NCBI GenBank assembly: GCA_004352715.1
Contig: SCFE01000005.1
Coordinates: 3,907,081 to 3,971,080, forward strand
Direction: 5' to 3'
DNA: 64,000 bases
Origin: Hofstenia miamia
Taxonomy: Eukaryota > Xenacoelomorpha > Acoela
Part shown: positions 48,850 through 61,779 of the stretch, in pieces
Numbering within the stretch: the first letter of the stretch is position 1
How the letters are laid out: each line of letters starts with the position of its first letter
Made by a program: the position numbers and the translations under genes
The notes under the pieces: model-generated
What the model was told of the DNA's origin: nothing
The model's database searches: none
Seen by the model: only the letters and a program-made list of their open reading frames with translations

Positions 48850-51800
48850 CAAAATTTTGAAGTATTTACAAGGTGTTGGATCAGTGCATTGTTGTATATG
48901 TATACCGACACACGAAAAATAGACAAAGCGAATTAAATTCGATACGGATACACACACGAATTTTAAAGCTATGCACTGAACGAAAATTTTAAGCTCATAG
49001 CATTAAAAATATTTACAATATATATGAAAATTAGCTTAAACTGTATCAACAGGTATTGCAATATATTTAAATATATTGAAGTTATTTATACAAAATTGGA
49101 ATACGTTTAAAATACATTGAAATCTATTGAAAAAATCATTGAAATATATGTAACCAAAAATGCTTTGACACAATTCTGCAATATTTATTGAAGAGTTTGG
49201 ATAATTATTGTCTTATGAAAATAATTGGAAAATAATATTGCAACAAAATATTTCACAAGCTATTCTATGAGAGTCAATAGTTTACACGAAAGCTACGAAT
49301 TTACAGTCTTCATACGAAAAATGGAATACATACACTAAAAGACAAAAAGTACACGTATAATCAATCACATACATAAAATTGTTTGTACCCGGGCTTCAGA
49401 GCAGGCTGCAAATATGAAGTTCCCGATTCGGAGCACATTCCTATCAAAATTTAGCTCTAGCTCCGGCTCCAGTACTCCACTAGTATCTTTAGTATCTGCG
49501 CTACAATGTGTTCACAAATACAAATATTTGCGAATTTATTATTTTTGAATTTAACTAATTATTTAAATATCCACGAATTTGTATGCATTTTCTTTACCAT
49601 CAAATCTCTGCGGAACAAAAAATTTACTAATAAAAATAGCTTGAATTTTTTCCAAATTTCTTTTTAGTGTTCGTTAATGGTGGAAATCTATACAATATTT
49701 GACAACACTGTTATGCCGAAGTAGTAATCGTGCTTTAAATGAAAATCTAAACAATGTAAACGATAAGCAGTTCTTAGTACTTATGTAAAGTGCGAACTGC
49801 CTCCATAATTACGCACCGTGTTACATGTATGCATGTACAACCGTTGGACACCAGTATGTAAATTTAGTATGCAGTATAGTAAATACCTGTGCGATTATCT
49901 ACTGTTGATGGAGAAGCATACGTTGCTGTCAGTTAAAATGACTGACAGCGTTGTGCTGTTACTTGCTTCAACCGTAACATAAGCAATTATTTAAAATCAT
50001 GCTTTGTTTGTGTATTTTTTCAGTAAAGTGAATAATTTTTTATTTGTACAGATGAGCCACCGAATTACTGTTATGCTTTCAAATAATATTTTGTTAGAAT
50101 TCTTATTGCTGTTTCAAATTGGTTAAGTAAGATTCAATGATCAAAAGAATTACTGTTGAGACTTAACATTGACTAAGCTAAATCTATAATTTATGAAAAA
50201 AATGTATAGCGAGGAAACAACATTCAATTTCAATAAAGCATACAAGAAATTGTTAAGGCTTTAATTCGTTTTTGGTTTCTTGAAAGAATGTTAAGCACTT
50301 TTAACTCTTGAACTAATAATGATTTTCAAAATCCACAGGATAGAGGATTGAGGCACCACGACACTGACTTTGGATCACTGGGTTAGGGTAGTCTATCCAC
50401 ATAAAACAGATTACCTTAACATTAGATATTGAGAAAATTTAAAACATGTTTAACTAATAGAAATGGTGAAGTACTCAGTAAGAGCAATAAACTTTAAAAT
50501 ACACATTTTCAACAGTGCGTCCGTGCAAGTTCAACAATAGATGTTTCATGTCCCTCGATTTCCAAATTCCCTAATAGGCTCGGAGAAATTTGTTTGAAAA
50601 TGTAAAAAAACGGTTTCTCCTGTTAAAGGGGCATGGAGTTTAAGGTTAAGTTTCTTGATCCAGGAGATTTTTCATCACATTAACCCAAAATTTCGCTTGT
50701 ATTATGTCAAAAAAATTGATTTACATTCGACTTGAAAAATCATTGAAAAATGCCGTTTATTCCATCTGCTATTCAAGCTGAAACATTCCATTCTGTAATT
50801 TACCTTATTTATGTATACCGACGTTAATGAATTTTGTTCAAATTTTGAAAAGCCATAATTTGTAGGCCATAAATTTATATTTCTGTTACATGAAAATTGG
50901 CTTAAGAAGTTTATTTTCTAGAATTCTGCCTAGTTGAATAACGCGACACTCTTTAAAAAAAAAAAAAAAATTGCTAGATCGTTACAGGTTATCAACGTAA
51001 GCAATCACGAAGTTAACGGGTAGCTGTCAAATAAATGTACACTCTACATGTATATTTCTTCTTTGACACTTCGGTTATAAGAAAAACATAGCGTTCGTGT
51101 TTTTAACAATACTTTGGCACATTTCTATCGTAATTTCTTCGCTTGTTTTGACCTGTTTTATTGTATCTTTGCGTTGAGTAATTGGTAGTTAATAATAAAT
51201 CGACTATTTTTAATTGTCGACCCATTTTCACTTTGTAATTTATTTTTTTAATTTAACATCATATGCATCGCAAGAGTTTATTTCATTCCATAGCGCTGTT
51301 TAAGATGCGTGACGGGAAAATGCTTTTTGGATATAAAATTTGAATTTAGCAAAATTATTTTTTTCAAATGTAACTTACAGTTTGCAGTTCGATTGTGTAT
51401 ATTTAATGGTTATGATTTTCATAAAATTTACTAATTCTAAATCATTCTCCTTATCTGATGTTGAATAATATTTTGGTAATTTATTCTCACAAACTCGTAT
51501 TCCTGATCCCTGACTATAAATTCTACTAACAATGTGTACTTAGCATGAATAATTGAAGATTTATGTCTAATTCTCTAGTGATGTTCTCATCGTCGAGTCT
51601 GTTTGCATGTACAGCCGAATAAGTCAATTGAATGAGTTAAAGAAGAAGTTTAAACACTCAAAGAACGCAAAGTAGGTAATTTTTAACAAGTGGATACTTG
51701 ATGGTACACTTGGTTTGTGTTGTTTTACTGCACTGGCCAAGTGCACTTGAACGCCTTTCTATGGGCACTTATTCATCGTTGAGTAGTTTTCTTCTTTTCT

Positions 51801-53279
51801 TATCACTTGCAAACGCTTTATCGAACATCTGTCTTCCTCAAAAGCAAGGCTGTGTGAGGTTTCGAGAGTGCTATCATCCACTATCCTTCAAATGCTTATC
51901 ATTTACTTTGGCCATTGATACGATTGCTGTGCGACGCCACCTATCACCGTCTGTCAAAATATTTTATTTTAAATGCATTTCCTTCGCTAACAATTTGTTT
52001 ATTTTCCCGCACCGAATCAATTAAGTCAAGTGTTCTTGAAACAAAAGAAATAATGACAGTAATTAATTCTTGTCAAAGAAGCAAATGCAACTCGCTACCG
52101 ATCGCCACAATTACGTGTGAGGCGATTTAATTTTTTTACGGGTCGGGGAGTTGTCCAACATGAGCTTCTTATGTTTTAGGAAGTTGAGCATGTAATTGGT
52201 TAAATTGCTTTGTTTTTCTAGCACCTTTAAGTCTATTCACTCATAAAATAATTAAAAACCTTTTGATGTCTAATTAAAATTAAGTGTTATTACCAAGCCC
52301 TTGAAAGCTCATTGATGGACAAAAATGATCATTAAAATGTCGTTTTCTGCAGACAGTTATATAAAATAACGCTGCAATATGTAAATCACCCAAAATTTAA
52401 ATTTCATATCTATACACTTATTTTTTATTTTGTTCTGAAAGGATTACAGCAAAAACCGAAGTTGTACGAATTATACGGATAATATTTAGTAAGGCACCTA
52501 GAAAGCGTATTAATCTCCTAGCTTGTTACCTTTTATACTTTGCCTTGTTAAAGATCCAAAAAATATTTATTAGCGACTGAATAATTTTATTACTCTGATG
52601 ACCCCAGATATATATTTGTAGGGTTTTATGCCAAAAACTTAGAAATATCTAAATATTGAAGCGGTTGTGATAACATACTATGCTTCCTTCTAAATGCGTC
52701 AAAATCAACAACTAGCAATTGTGGAGTCCAGTGACATGGGCTCTCAATTAACATTAACAACTGGAGTTTTAAATACGTGATATACATAATAAGTGATTTG
52801 AGAAGCTTATTATGCAAATAGAATAGGTTTTCCGCCACTTCTCTATCAGTACAAAATCAAAATTAGATTTATATCAAATATTTTCTTCAAATTTCTTGTT
52901 ATTTATTATTGTGGGCCAACTTTTCTTATTTGTGCCATAAACTAAAAAATTAATCAAACCTGTTTTTGGCCCAAGTAAAAGAATATTTTTGAAGACTCAT
53001 CTATCAAAATGAAGTATTGTACTTTCTTCTTTGTAAATGCTGGTAATCTAATTGAATTCTTCATGTATACTATGAATTATTGTCTTTCCACATGGGACTT
53101 TGCAATAAAATCTTTGTACACAAGTAATTGTCAAGAGAACACCTTAGTTGTAGTACTAATGATTAATATTTTCAATTTTCATATTATTAAGAACATAAAT
53201 GTCGATTTTTTCCATTGTTTCTCTTTGTTAGAGTCTTCCTTTTTTCAAAGTTTCATCTAAAAAGATAGATTTTGTATAT
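48850..53279. other. Gene desert with a non-coding GC-enriched patch at 51690-52150
   Basis: No exon or mobile-element gene recognised. At 49020-49160 there are loosely repeated ATTGAAATATAT-like words. The patch 51690-52150 is compositionally richer than its surroundings and contains several CTTATC (GATA-type) words and CACTTGC/CACTTG E-box-like words. Its 108-codon open frame has no domain. It could be an enhancer, but that is inference only. Confidence 0.35.
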
Positions 53280-53722
53280 GGTGTAAGCCTGTAATAAATT
53301 TATATTCTTGATGTACAATTAGGATCAGGGTTAGAGCTGTCNTTTAAAAATTTGGTATATTGGGTAAGCCTGTAATAAATTTAAATTCTTGATGTACAAT
53401 TAGGATCAGGGTTAGAGCTGTCGTGATGAATAAAAATGGGTGATTACATCATTATGTAGCTCTCAGATATTGCAGTTGATGTATTAACTGACTGAAGTAT
53501 TTCGATATTTGCATTCCATTTCTTCGTTTAATTCGCAANTGGTGTAAGCCTGTAATAAATTTATATTCTTGATGTACAATTAGGATCAGGGTTAGAGCTG
53601 TCGTGATGAATAAAAATGGGTGATTACATCATTAATTATGTAGCTCTCAGATATTGCAGTTGATGTATTAACTGACTGAAGTATTTCGATTTTTGCATTC
53701 CATTTCTTCGTTTAATTCGCAA
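53280..53722. repeat. Triplicated segment around two single N joins (allelic contigs)
   Basis: Copy A 53280-53341 stops at N 53342; copy B 53362-53538 stops at N 53539; copy C 53541-53722 runs on into unique sequence. B differs from C by a 4-base indel (ATTATG versus ATTAATTATG), a few substitutions and a different left flank. This is the pattern expected from unmerged haplotypes, not from a real tandem array. Confidence 0.85.
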
Positions 53723-56700
53723 TATTTAAACATTGGTTTTTGGTTTTGCTTTACTTTGCTACTTCAAATCACAAATGGCTTGTAGTTCTGCGGTTAATGA
53801 GTATATTGATATATCTAACTGCCATAATAGGTATTATGTTATGTATGCAATCACATCATCATAAAGAATTTTATCACCCAAATAAAAGTTTTCATTTCGA
53901 TAGAGTTTAGTAATGTTGATTAAGAAACTATGGCTTGTGCAACTTTGGCTTTTAATTGTTTCAACACTCCGTCCAAGTTTGTAAGAAGGCCTTGGTTGTA
54001 AGTTTTGTAAGTCGTCTAACATTTATCGTAATCAAAATCCCGTTTTTTAGTCTTTACACCGAAACACATTATTCATTTTACTACACCAATTTATTTGAAA
54101 TTGAATTTTCACTATCGCTGTCACTGACTAGTTAGTTTTCCTTTGAGAAGGCCCTGGTTTTCTTTATGAGCAAATGTTTAACCATTTGAAATCTGTTAGT
54201 CTTGGTCGAATAGTGCAGACTTGCTACTATTGTTTTCAATTTCGGTTTGCTGAAAATCCTGTTGGTTCATAAAATGAAATATTACACTACCGACAAAGGA
54301 TATAGTCATTGTGAAAAGGTTCTGGTTTCATTAAGACGAATTGCATCATCGATTTAACTGAAATTTATCGTAAAATGCTTTCTATTATAAGTGTGCGCGA
54401 GTTTCCAAACTAAGGCACAGAAATCAATACATTTTCTCAATGGATATAAATTTGTCATATTTATTAGTTCCACCTGAACTGCGGCATGTAGAATTTCAAT
54501 GGCAATAAATTGTCTGGACGTACAATATGGCATTTTAACTTGTAAACCTATTAAGGACTTCTTGAAAATATTTACAAGTAACCGTATTTGCTAAAATATT
54601 AAATGCTAAGTTTTTTTTCATTTTATTCGTTAGCTAATCTTGTATTGATTTTTCTAAAACCCCAATATATTTGCTACGATTTATTAAGATTCTGGAATGT
54701 TCGAGGATTTCAGTTGCCTTCCGAATTTACATGGATGGCTGACTGTATTAATTCATAAAATAGTTTTAGCTTTTTTTTAGTTTACTCTATGAACGAAATG
54801 GCGTAGATAACATTCAGGTTTGAAAAGGCATTTTCTCAATTCTCGAACTTGCTTCATATTCCAGATGCTAAAAGTTGGAATGTACACATACACATACATA
54901 ATATAGATTGGTTGCCATTGTCAACAGATTTTATGTAACTTTACATATATTTCAATTTTTTTTCAGAATTCGGATGAATTATTTTTGGAGTGGGCTATTG
55001 TCTGTTTAATAGCTGCCTGTGGTTTCTAGTGTGCACATATTGTTGTGTTAGAACCATAGAACCGTCATTTTGAAGGCGATTTCTGTGACAAGTATTCGAA
55101 ACGGAGCACAAGTATTTTCAATAGGCCCTCCAATATAATTACTTGGTATTTTGTTACTTAAATAATTGTTTGAAAATGAGAGATCTTTTCGCGTTGGTAA
55201 GCAAACATCATGATGCACTGAGCAAATTTGTACAGACCAAATCGCCTACTGAATCGAGAAATTTCTGATTGATAGTGTGGAGATAAGAAACGAAAAGTGT
55301 TTACAGGGCCAACACTTATGTCAAGCGCCTATTGATCTGTTTACTTTCGGCTAATGCTCATCAAGAATAACATTTTCTACACTCTAGCAAAGCGTGTGCA
55401 CCATGTTTGCTTACAAACAACTGATATGCCGCGCTCAATCGAAAGCACTCTTATCGTTAAATGTTAAACTTTGTCTCAGCCCATAAACTCTTTGTAAAAA
55501 GCCGCCCTCTTCTAAAACATTTGAGTTGAGAAAATGATTAGCTTTTCTGTTTTAGCTGCAGATGCTCAAATCAGAATTGAAATTCCATTACATGCTGTTT
55601 GTAAATGAAAAGTGAGAAATACATTTCTCATGTTTTATGCTATATTACTATAAAGTGAATTGCTCATTTGAGTCGTTTGAATGTAAATATATGTGTTTAA
55701 CTTAAAAAAATATGCTAATGTAGAACATATATGCACTTCAAAATGAATATGGGTTTTATCCAAGTGTTTTAGTTAAATTTCCACTCAAAACAAGTGCTGA
55801 ACAAACGTTGGTGGTGCTTCAAAGCCCGGACAATTGTTCCAACTATAAGTTTCATTGTTGTATTATTAACATATAAGTAGATTATTGACAAGTTTGATCA
55901 ACAAATTGTTGATAAGTGTTAAAAGAAGATGTTATTTTTAAGTAGCAGTCGATGAGTCTAGTAGTTGATTACGGTTGTTGACAACATCGAACACTTACTT
56001 GAAATCAACAAGTAGGTGATAATTGGCTGAAGTTTGTATAACATTTCCATGATTTGGCAACAGAACAACTTTTCAATAGTCATCAACCGTTTTGGATGAA
56101 TTGTCGCTTGACTCAAGCACCTATTTCCCAGCAGAGCTCTTCTTCAGCGATTAGCTTTTCTCACTGCATTATTGTATTTAGTCAAGTAGTGCCACTTCAC
56201 TCACAGTTCAATGGTGCCCTCTGACAGTCGTTTCCTGGTTAAAGCCTATTCGAGTGGCCTCTTCAAACGCGATTCAATAGTCTTTCTTTATTAGCCCGCT
56301 GTTTTGCTTTATTAGGTTCACACTTTCTCTTCGCTATACTGATTTATAACGCCTACTGCGTTACGTCATCGATTGTGAAAATTTTATTGTTTAAAAACCA
56401 GACAGGTTTTCGTCAAATTCATTAATAATTAAACCTAATATTACGCAAGAAGTACTTTTAATTTCCACCACTTACATTTTAATGAATTTTAAGCGCTTTT
56501 TTCCTTATTTATATTGGACTTAACTGACATATCTTATTTGCTGTTATAAGAAAATGGAGGAAGGTTTTTACTCACACCAGTATTTTACTTTTTCATCTAC
56601 TGTGAAATATGAAACAATATTAGAAATGTTTTGTGTATCCGATCCACTGTGCTCATCTTAATACCAATTCTTTTGTTTTAGTATTACTTGCCATCTGCAA

Positions 56701-57532
56701 TAGGCCTGAGCCTTTTGTGACCTTCCAAAACATTCAGTGACCCTTTAAACTGGAATAATTAGGCTAAGCAGATATTTTCAGCTTCGTCTGCTTTTGGAAT
56801 TGATATAGTTTTGTTATGTTACATGAAGTGTCACAGTTGACTGAGAATAATGAAATGGAAAAGCGTCCAGGCGTATCGCCAAGAGGCATTTTAACAACCT
56901 TTTCAATTTTCATTAAAAATCCAGCAATTGATCTTATAGAATATAGTTGGAAATAAATTTATAAAAAATTATTTTTATAAATAGCAGTTACGTTCTTTTG
57001 ATGGTTTTGTTTTCTGCATGATTTTGCAAAGTATAATGCAATCAAATTTAATCATCCAAATAATTTTTTGAAAATTTCCAATTAAAATTCTAAAAATTGA
57101 TTGTTTTTTAGTTTAATATTTAGGATTGCTCATCTAGGTTTAAATAATTCCATCATTTTTTTCTACAAACTATTAGTCGAGGTAATGCTAGACTTTTCTG
57201 TAATTTCTAAAATTAAGAATATCTTGCTTTTCTACTTTATGTACTGCAGTATAAGTTAGGAATTTGACACATAAAACACCTTTGCAAAAAGCCTTTATAA
57301 CTACCAAATGACAATATTCTTATATTTATAAAATTTAGGACTAAATTTGATGCATACGTTATCAATGAATGAAATTTCCAAAACGTAGGTATTTTCAGTT
57401 TTATACAAACATCTTTCGAAATGTTTGGGTAGTCGACATCCTACTACTAAATAACTAAAATGTTTAAAACAAGTATTCTGATTGGTTTTGATGGACATAT
57501 TGTAAGCATGTTCAGAAGACCAAAGCGATTGA
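53723..57532. other. Non-coding stretch with forkhead-type words
   Basis: No gene recognised. Between 55150 and 56380 the composition is less AT-rich and the words TGTTTAC, TGTTTGCTTACAAAC and AAGTAAACA-like sequences cluster, along with CTTATCG. This may be regulatory DNA; nothing demonstrates it. Confidence 0.3.
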
Positions 57533-57896
57533 CCCATGGAATTGAGAGCAACTTAAACTTTAAAGTGCTTGCAAATCCCATGCTAATGCTTGAAATCAAA
57601 TTGTAAGTGTCATTAAAATTTGAAAAGAACTTTAGGTTGCATCTTTAAGGTATCAATGGAAATAAGTTGGTTAATTGTTTTAACCGCAAATTGAAGATAT
57701 GAAACAATTTAATTTACAATTGAAATATCTAGCAGGAATTCATTCGCTTGAAAAACTTCCAAATTTATTTATTAAAGAACGAATTTATATATTTTTGAAA
57801 TTTTAACACCATTTAAAATATGCTTTCAAGCATTAGCATGGAATTTGCAAGAACTTGTGAGAACTTTAAAATTTAAGTTGGTGTCATTTCCATGGG
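57533..57896. mobile_element. MITE-like element with about 90-bp inverted arms
   Basis: The left arm (57533 to about 57620) and the reverse complement of the right arm (about 57800-57896) align along their length: CCCATGGAATTGA versus CCCATGGAAATGACAC, CAACTTAAACTTTAAAG versus CAACTTAAATTTTAAAG, CATGCTAATGCTTGAAA in both, and GTGTCATTAAAATTT versus GGTGTTAAAATTT. No coding capacity. A non-autonomous DNA element is the simplest explanation; no clear target duplication was identified. Confidence 0.75.
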
Positions 57897-60800
57897 AATA
57901 ATTAAATAGAGGTGCGGTTGTCAGAATCCTAGAAAAATAGAATTGAATATGATAAACTTTTTATCAATGGTTTAATTGGTTGCCTAGCAATTTAATGGAA
58001 CCAGAACAATTCATTGCAATTTCAACGTGAATTGTTAATGAATTGCAATTATTACATTTAAGACTAAAATTGTATTATTAAAGCTGAAGTTCTCAGGTTG
58101 GAAAGTTCTTTCATTGACAATGGTTGTAATGAATTTCATCACATGCATAAAATAGATCGAATTAAAGTTGTTAAGTAGGTAGTTAGCTCTACACATACCC
58201 TTCCGAAATCCCTTTCTGTATAAGGCTGATGGAAATATCTCGGAAAAGCTACTATTTGCAGATTTTGTGTATTAAATGTAAGATCTTTCTAGAAAAAACG
58301 GAATGGAATTTTAAAAAAGTGCATTGAAGAATGATAATAGTTCAACAATAATATAAAAATATATATAAAATCAATACTATAAAAACATGGTCGTTTGTCT
58401 AAATGTTTTTTAAAATATTTTTTCAAAAAATCTTTCCCTGTTTGATATAAATATTGAAAATTTTTCTAGTTTTTCATCAGAGGGTTCGGTTTTACAATGG
58501 TAAATATCTGCATTGGAGTCCACAATAATTAATATATTACGCCAACTAGCGGCTGTAGGTTTAATTAAGTACTTAAAATTTCGTGTCGGGTTTCTGTATA
58601 AATTTTGCTAATGTAGTGGTAGTAAAAATGTGTTTGAATTCCTTATGATATAATAACCCATCTCCGTCAGAATTTTTTCGTTTTTAAAATCGGTCCGATC
58701 CTCTTGGAGCAACTCCAGCATAAAAACAATCCTATTCGCCACCAAGAACGGAAACTTGGCAGGACAATAGCTTACATATTTCTGAATGCTAAGAGAAAAA
58801 ATTTGATATTCTGGTGCTCAAACGGCAGGTATTCGACCCATAACAGAATTGCCTGAAATTTCGCAGAGTCATAGCTAACATATAGTCAAGTACAAAATAT
58901 CAATTGCATGCCCTATTAATGTGATATATAATCAAACATTTACCGAATATTATCGATAGCAGAATGAAACTAACAATTTATTGGTTTATAGATTAAATTG
59001 AATAATCATAAAATTTGTACCACTGTTAATGACTCGTATTCCTAATCTATTTTTAAGATAAGTAAAATTTAATAAGGGCCAAATCGTTTTTAAAATTAGA
59101 GGGAAAACCTTGTTGAAATAGGGTTAAATAAAAGTGTGTTGTCTCAGTAACTATTGGAAAATTGTACATATCTATCGTAATCCTTAGAATATATAGCAAT
59201 TTGTAAAATTGTGTTAAGCATTATGATAAAAATACAAATATAGTAAGTTAAAAAAGCATAATATTTTAAGACTATTTAATCAAAAATGTATAAAGGTCAT
59301 CGCAAATATTTCCTGCAATTGGGCTCAGGAGTTAGTATTATTAATGGATATTTGGTATATATTCGTGTGTTTGAGGATTTTCAAAGTAGATAGCTACACG
59401 CCAACACCGCCGCAAAATTTAAACTGCGTGAAACGTATAATAACGTAATAACGTATTTCATATTAAAATTTATTTCATCAGGTTGTCGTGTTTATTTCGT
59501 TTTCCTTGTCATTCATTGAAAGAATTGCGGTTTTTAATAACATTGTAATCATACGCGTTTATAGATAATGAGTTTTGAAGCACCTGCATATTCATTCAGG
59601 ACCTACTCTGATAATGCTGAAGAATGAACATGACGTTTATTATAAACTATTTTACAATTGTTAAACAGATAGGTTTTTTAATGAAAACATAATTTTTGTG
59701 TAAATACACAAATCAAAAATTTCATTTTTCAAAGTGAGCTTAATGGCCAAAGCTATTTCAAGGTGAACAAAAGTTCTAGTTAAAGTCATATAATTAGAAG
59801 TAAGTAGCCAAATACATTGTTCCTGACTTATGAGATTAGCTCATTGGCCCATGATGACAAAAACCTAATATTTTAGTCCTAAAAAGTGGTAGAGGCTTAA
59901 TGAACTGATAGATTAACTTCCAGGGCCTCCAGTCCTCGGCAAAATGTATCAGTGACGGCGGAAACGGGGGCAATTGCTTCTCATTCAAAATTAAAATTTT
60001 CAGGAAAAATCTTCCTAAATTTTATAATTTAAGCATTAAAAATTCTTAGTTAAAATGATGGGTATTAAAGATGTATCTTGCCCCTAACCAAAATTCGTTC
60101 AGCCGCCATAGATTTCTGCTAGACACACAGCTTTATATTTAGTTAGTAAGCTTGAAAGATCTGAATAGATGTATGTTATATCTTGGTTTTGGTAAAATTT
60201 AAAAAATTGATAAAATACCTTCATTGAGTGAAGGCTTACTATCATTCAAATACATTTTATGTGTTCACGAAAACTCATTTGTTAACAAATATTTTGTTAA
60301 CTCTCTCTAATCAAACTCTATTTCAAATCAGCTGTATGCACGAGTTTTTCTAACATGGAAATGTTTACAATGTTTGTTTATAACACGTAGGCAGTTCATT
60401 CCCGGAAGTTCGAAATCAAATATTCATCCGCAGTAAGTTCTAGTACTCTTCGAACTCCATGTCATCTAAAGATTTAGTTTCTACTTCGAGAAGCTCATTT
60501 ACATATATGAAGCAGCAGACTTTACTTTAAATGTTTGAAGTATTTGTTAACATCTGAACTGTTGGGCAAGTAAACACATCATTGATTAAGAAGATATTCT
60601 TGTATTGATATTCTCTTATACTACTGGAGACAAAGACAGTGCTCTTTTACAATATCTGTAGTTTTCTTACTGTTTAAATATTTTTATGTAAACATTCGCT
60701 ACAAATTCTCTCATTACATTTCATATATTTCAGAAAGTTTCAATGCGTAGTGGTACATTTTAGATTCAAATTTAAATTCTGCGTCATGAATGTTTTCCAG

Positions 60801-61180
60801 AACGAAATTTTCTGACGTATCGTTATGTAATAATTCTCTGAATTGGATGAATAATTTTATGTTCATGATATTTTGATGTTATTCTAAAATTGTTCTTGGA
60901 TGCAGGGTGTTAAAATTATTGTTAGGTTATTGTTAAACTAGAATGAAAAGCCTTGCCATTAATTTCCACAATGCATACTGGAGGCTGGTTTAACCGATTA
61001 GACATTTTTATGCTTAGTGATTTCACATGTAAATATATGACTTTATCCATTCATGTTATTTTCTTGATTTTTGCATTTATTTATAGTAATAATTTCAATA
61101 CTTAAGTAGCAGATTTTTTTAACAGCAACAGCACTGACATTTAAGTTCTTGTAGAGTGACGTGGTTTTAAGTTTTCTTGC
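57897..61180. other. AT-rich non-coding stretch
   Basis: No exon, RNA gene or transposon coding block recognised. A GC-richer patch with GGCGGAAACGGGGGC lies near 59950. Confidence 0.35.
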
Positions 61181-61198
61181 AATTTTTTCACAGTGTAT

Positions 61199-61671
61199 TT
61201 ATACAGAGAAATTTGAATTCAGTGTTGATTCTTTTAAATCTATANCTGGAGGATTCATCTTCATTCGTTGACACCATTTCAATCTTAGTAGCCGTTGTTT
61301 GTTGGTTAAAAACGGTTTATGCACTGCTACACGTCCTTGGAGGTTATATTGGCAAAGAATTCTTTGGACTGTTTTTACTGTCACTGTCTCACCATCCATC
61401 CACTCACTCCTGAGCTCACTGGCCGTCATCTTCAGTTGGAATTTGATAATCTGACTAGCAATCTTCTTGAATTTGTGGTAGATTTTGGAGGGCTACTTGG
61501 TTTTTCTTCTTTTGGTGGCTCCCAGTTTGTAGAAATCTTTGAATAACTGCCCACAGCACTTTTGGACGCGTTGACCATGCTGGATAACTGTGCCAAAGAA
61601 TTTCCATCAAGGTGTTTGGTGATAATAAGTTGCCAGACGGAATCAGATGTGTCTCTTGGCATAACGCGCAA
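61199..61671 (-). pseudogene. Tc1-family transposase, N-terminal DNA-binding part only
   Basis: The minus strand from 61671 reads MPRDTSDSVWQLIITKHLDG then LAQLSSMVNASKSAVGS, the first helix-turn-helix of Tc1 transposases. After a frameshift near 61430, MTASELRSEWM, VKTVQRILCQYNLQGRVA and LTNKQRLLRLKWCQRM give the second DNA-binding domain. The sequence stops near the single N at 61245 and the DDE catalytic domain is absent. It is from a different Tc1 subfamily than the copy at 12.7-13.7 kb, as the N-termini differ. Confidence 0.8.
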
Positions 61672-61717
61672 CTGTTATTGTAGAACAACTGTATAAAATG
61701 ACTCACATGCAATATGN

Positions 61718-61732
61718 TATATATATATATAT
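61718..61732. repeat. Short (TA)n next to a single N
   Basis: TA repeat beginning after the N at 61717, another join in simple sequence. The following CAGCCTTGTGCATAATAGTT resembles a Tc1 terminal sequence, but no partner was found. Confidence 0.7.
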
Positions 61733-61779
61733 GCAGCCTTGTGCATAATAGTTCGGACTAATGTTTTTCACATTAACGT

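Noticed and set aside
48471-48957. Open frames across the third gap
   Set aside because: Unknown bases plus IYIYIY from a TA repeat.
51698-52024. 108-codon open frame
   Set aside because: Composition is not protein-like and no splice sites or homology could be seen; treated as non-coding.
61733-61765. Start of a second Tc1 element after the TA repeat
   Set aside because: The sequence resembles a Tc1 terminus, but no inverted partner was found and the orientation does not match the adjacent fragment.
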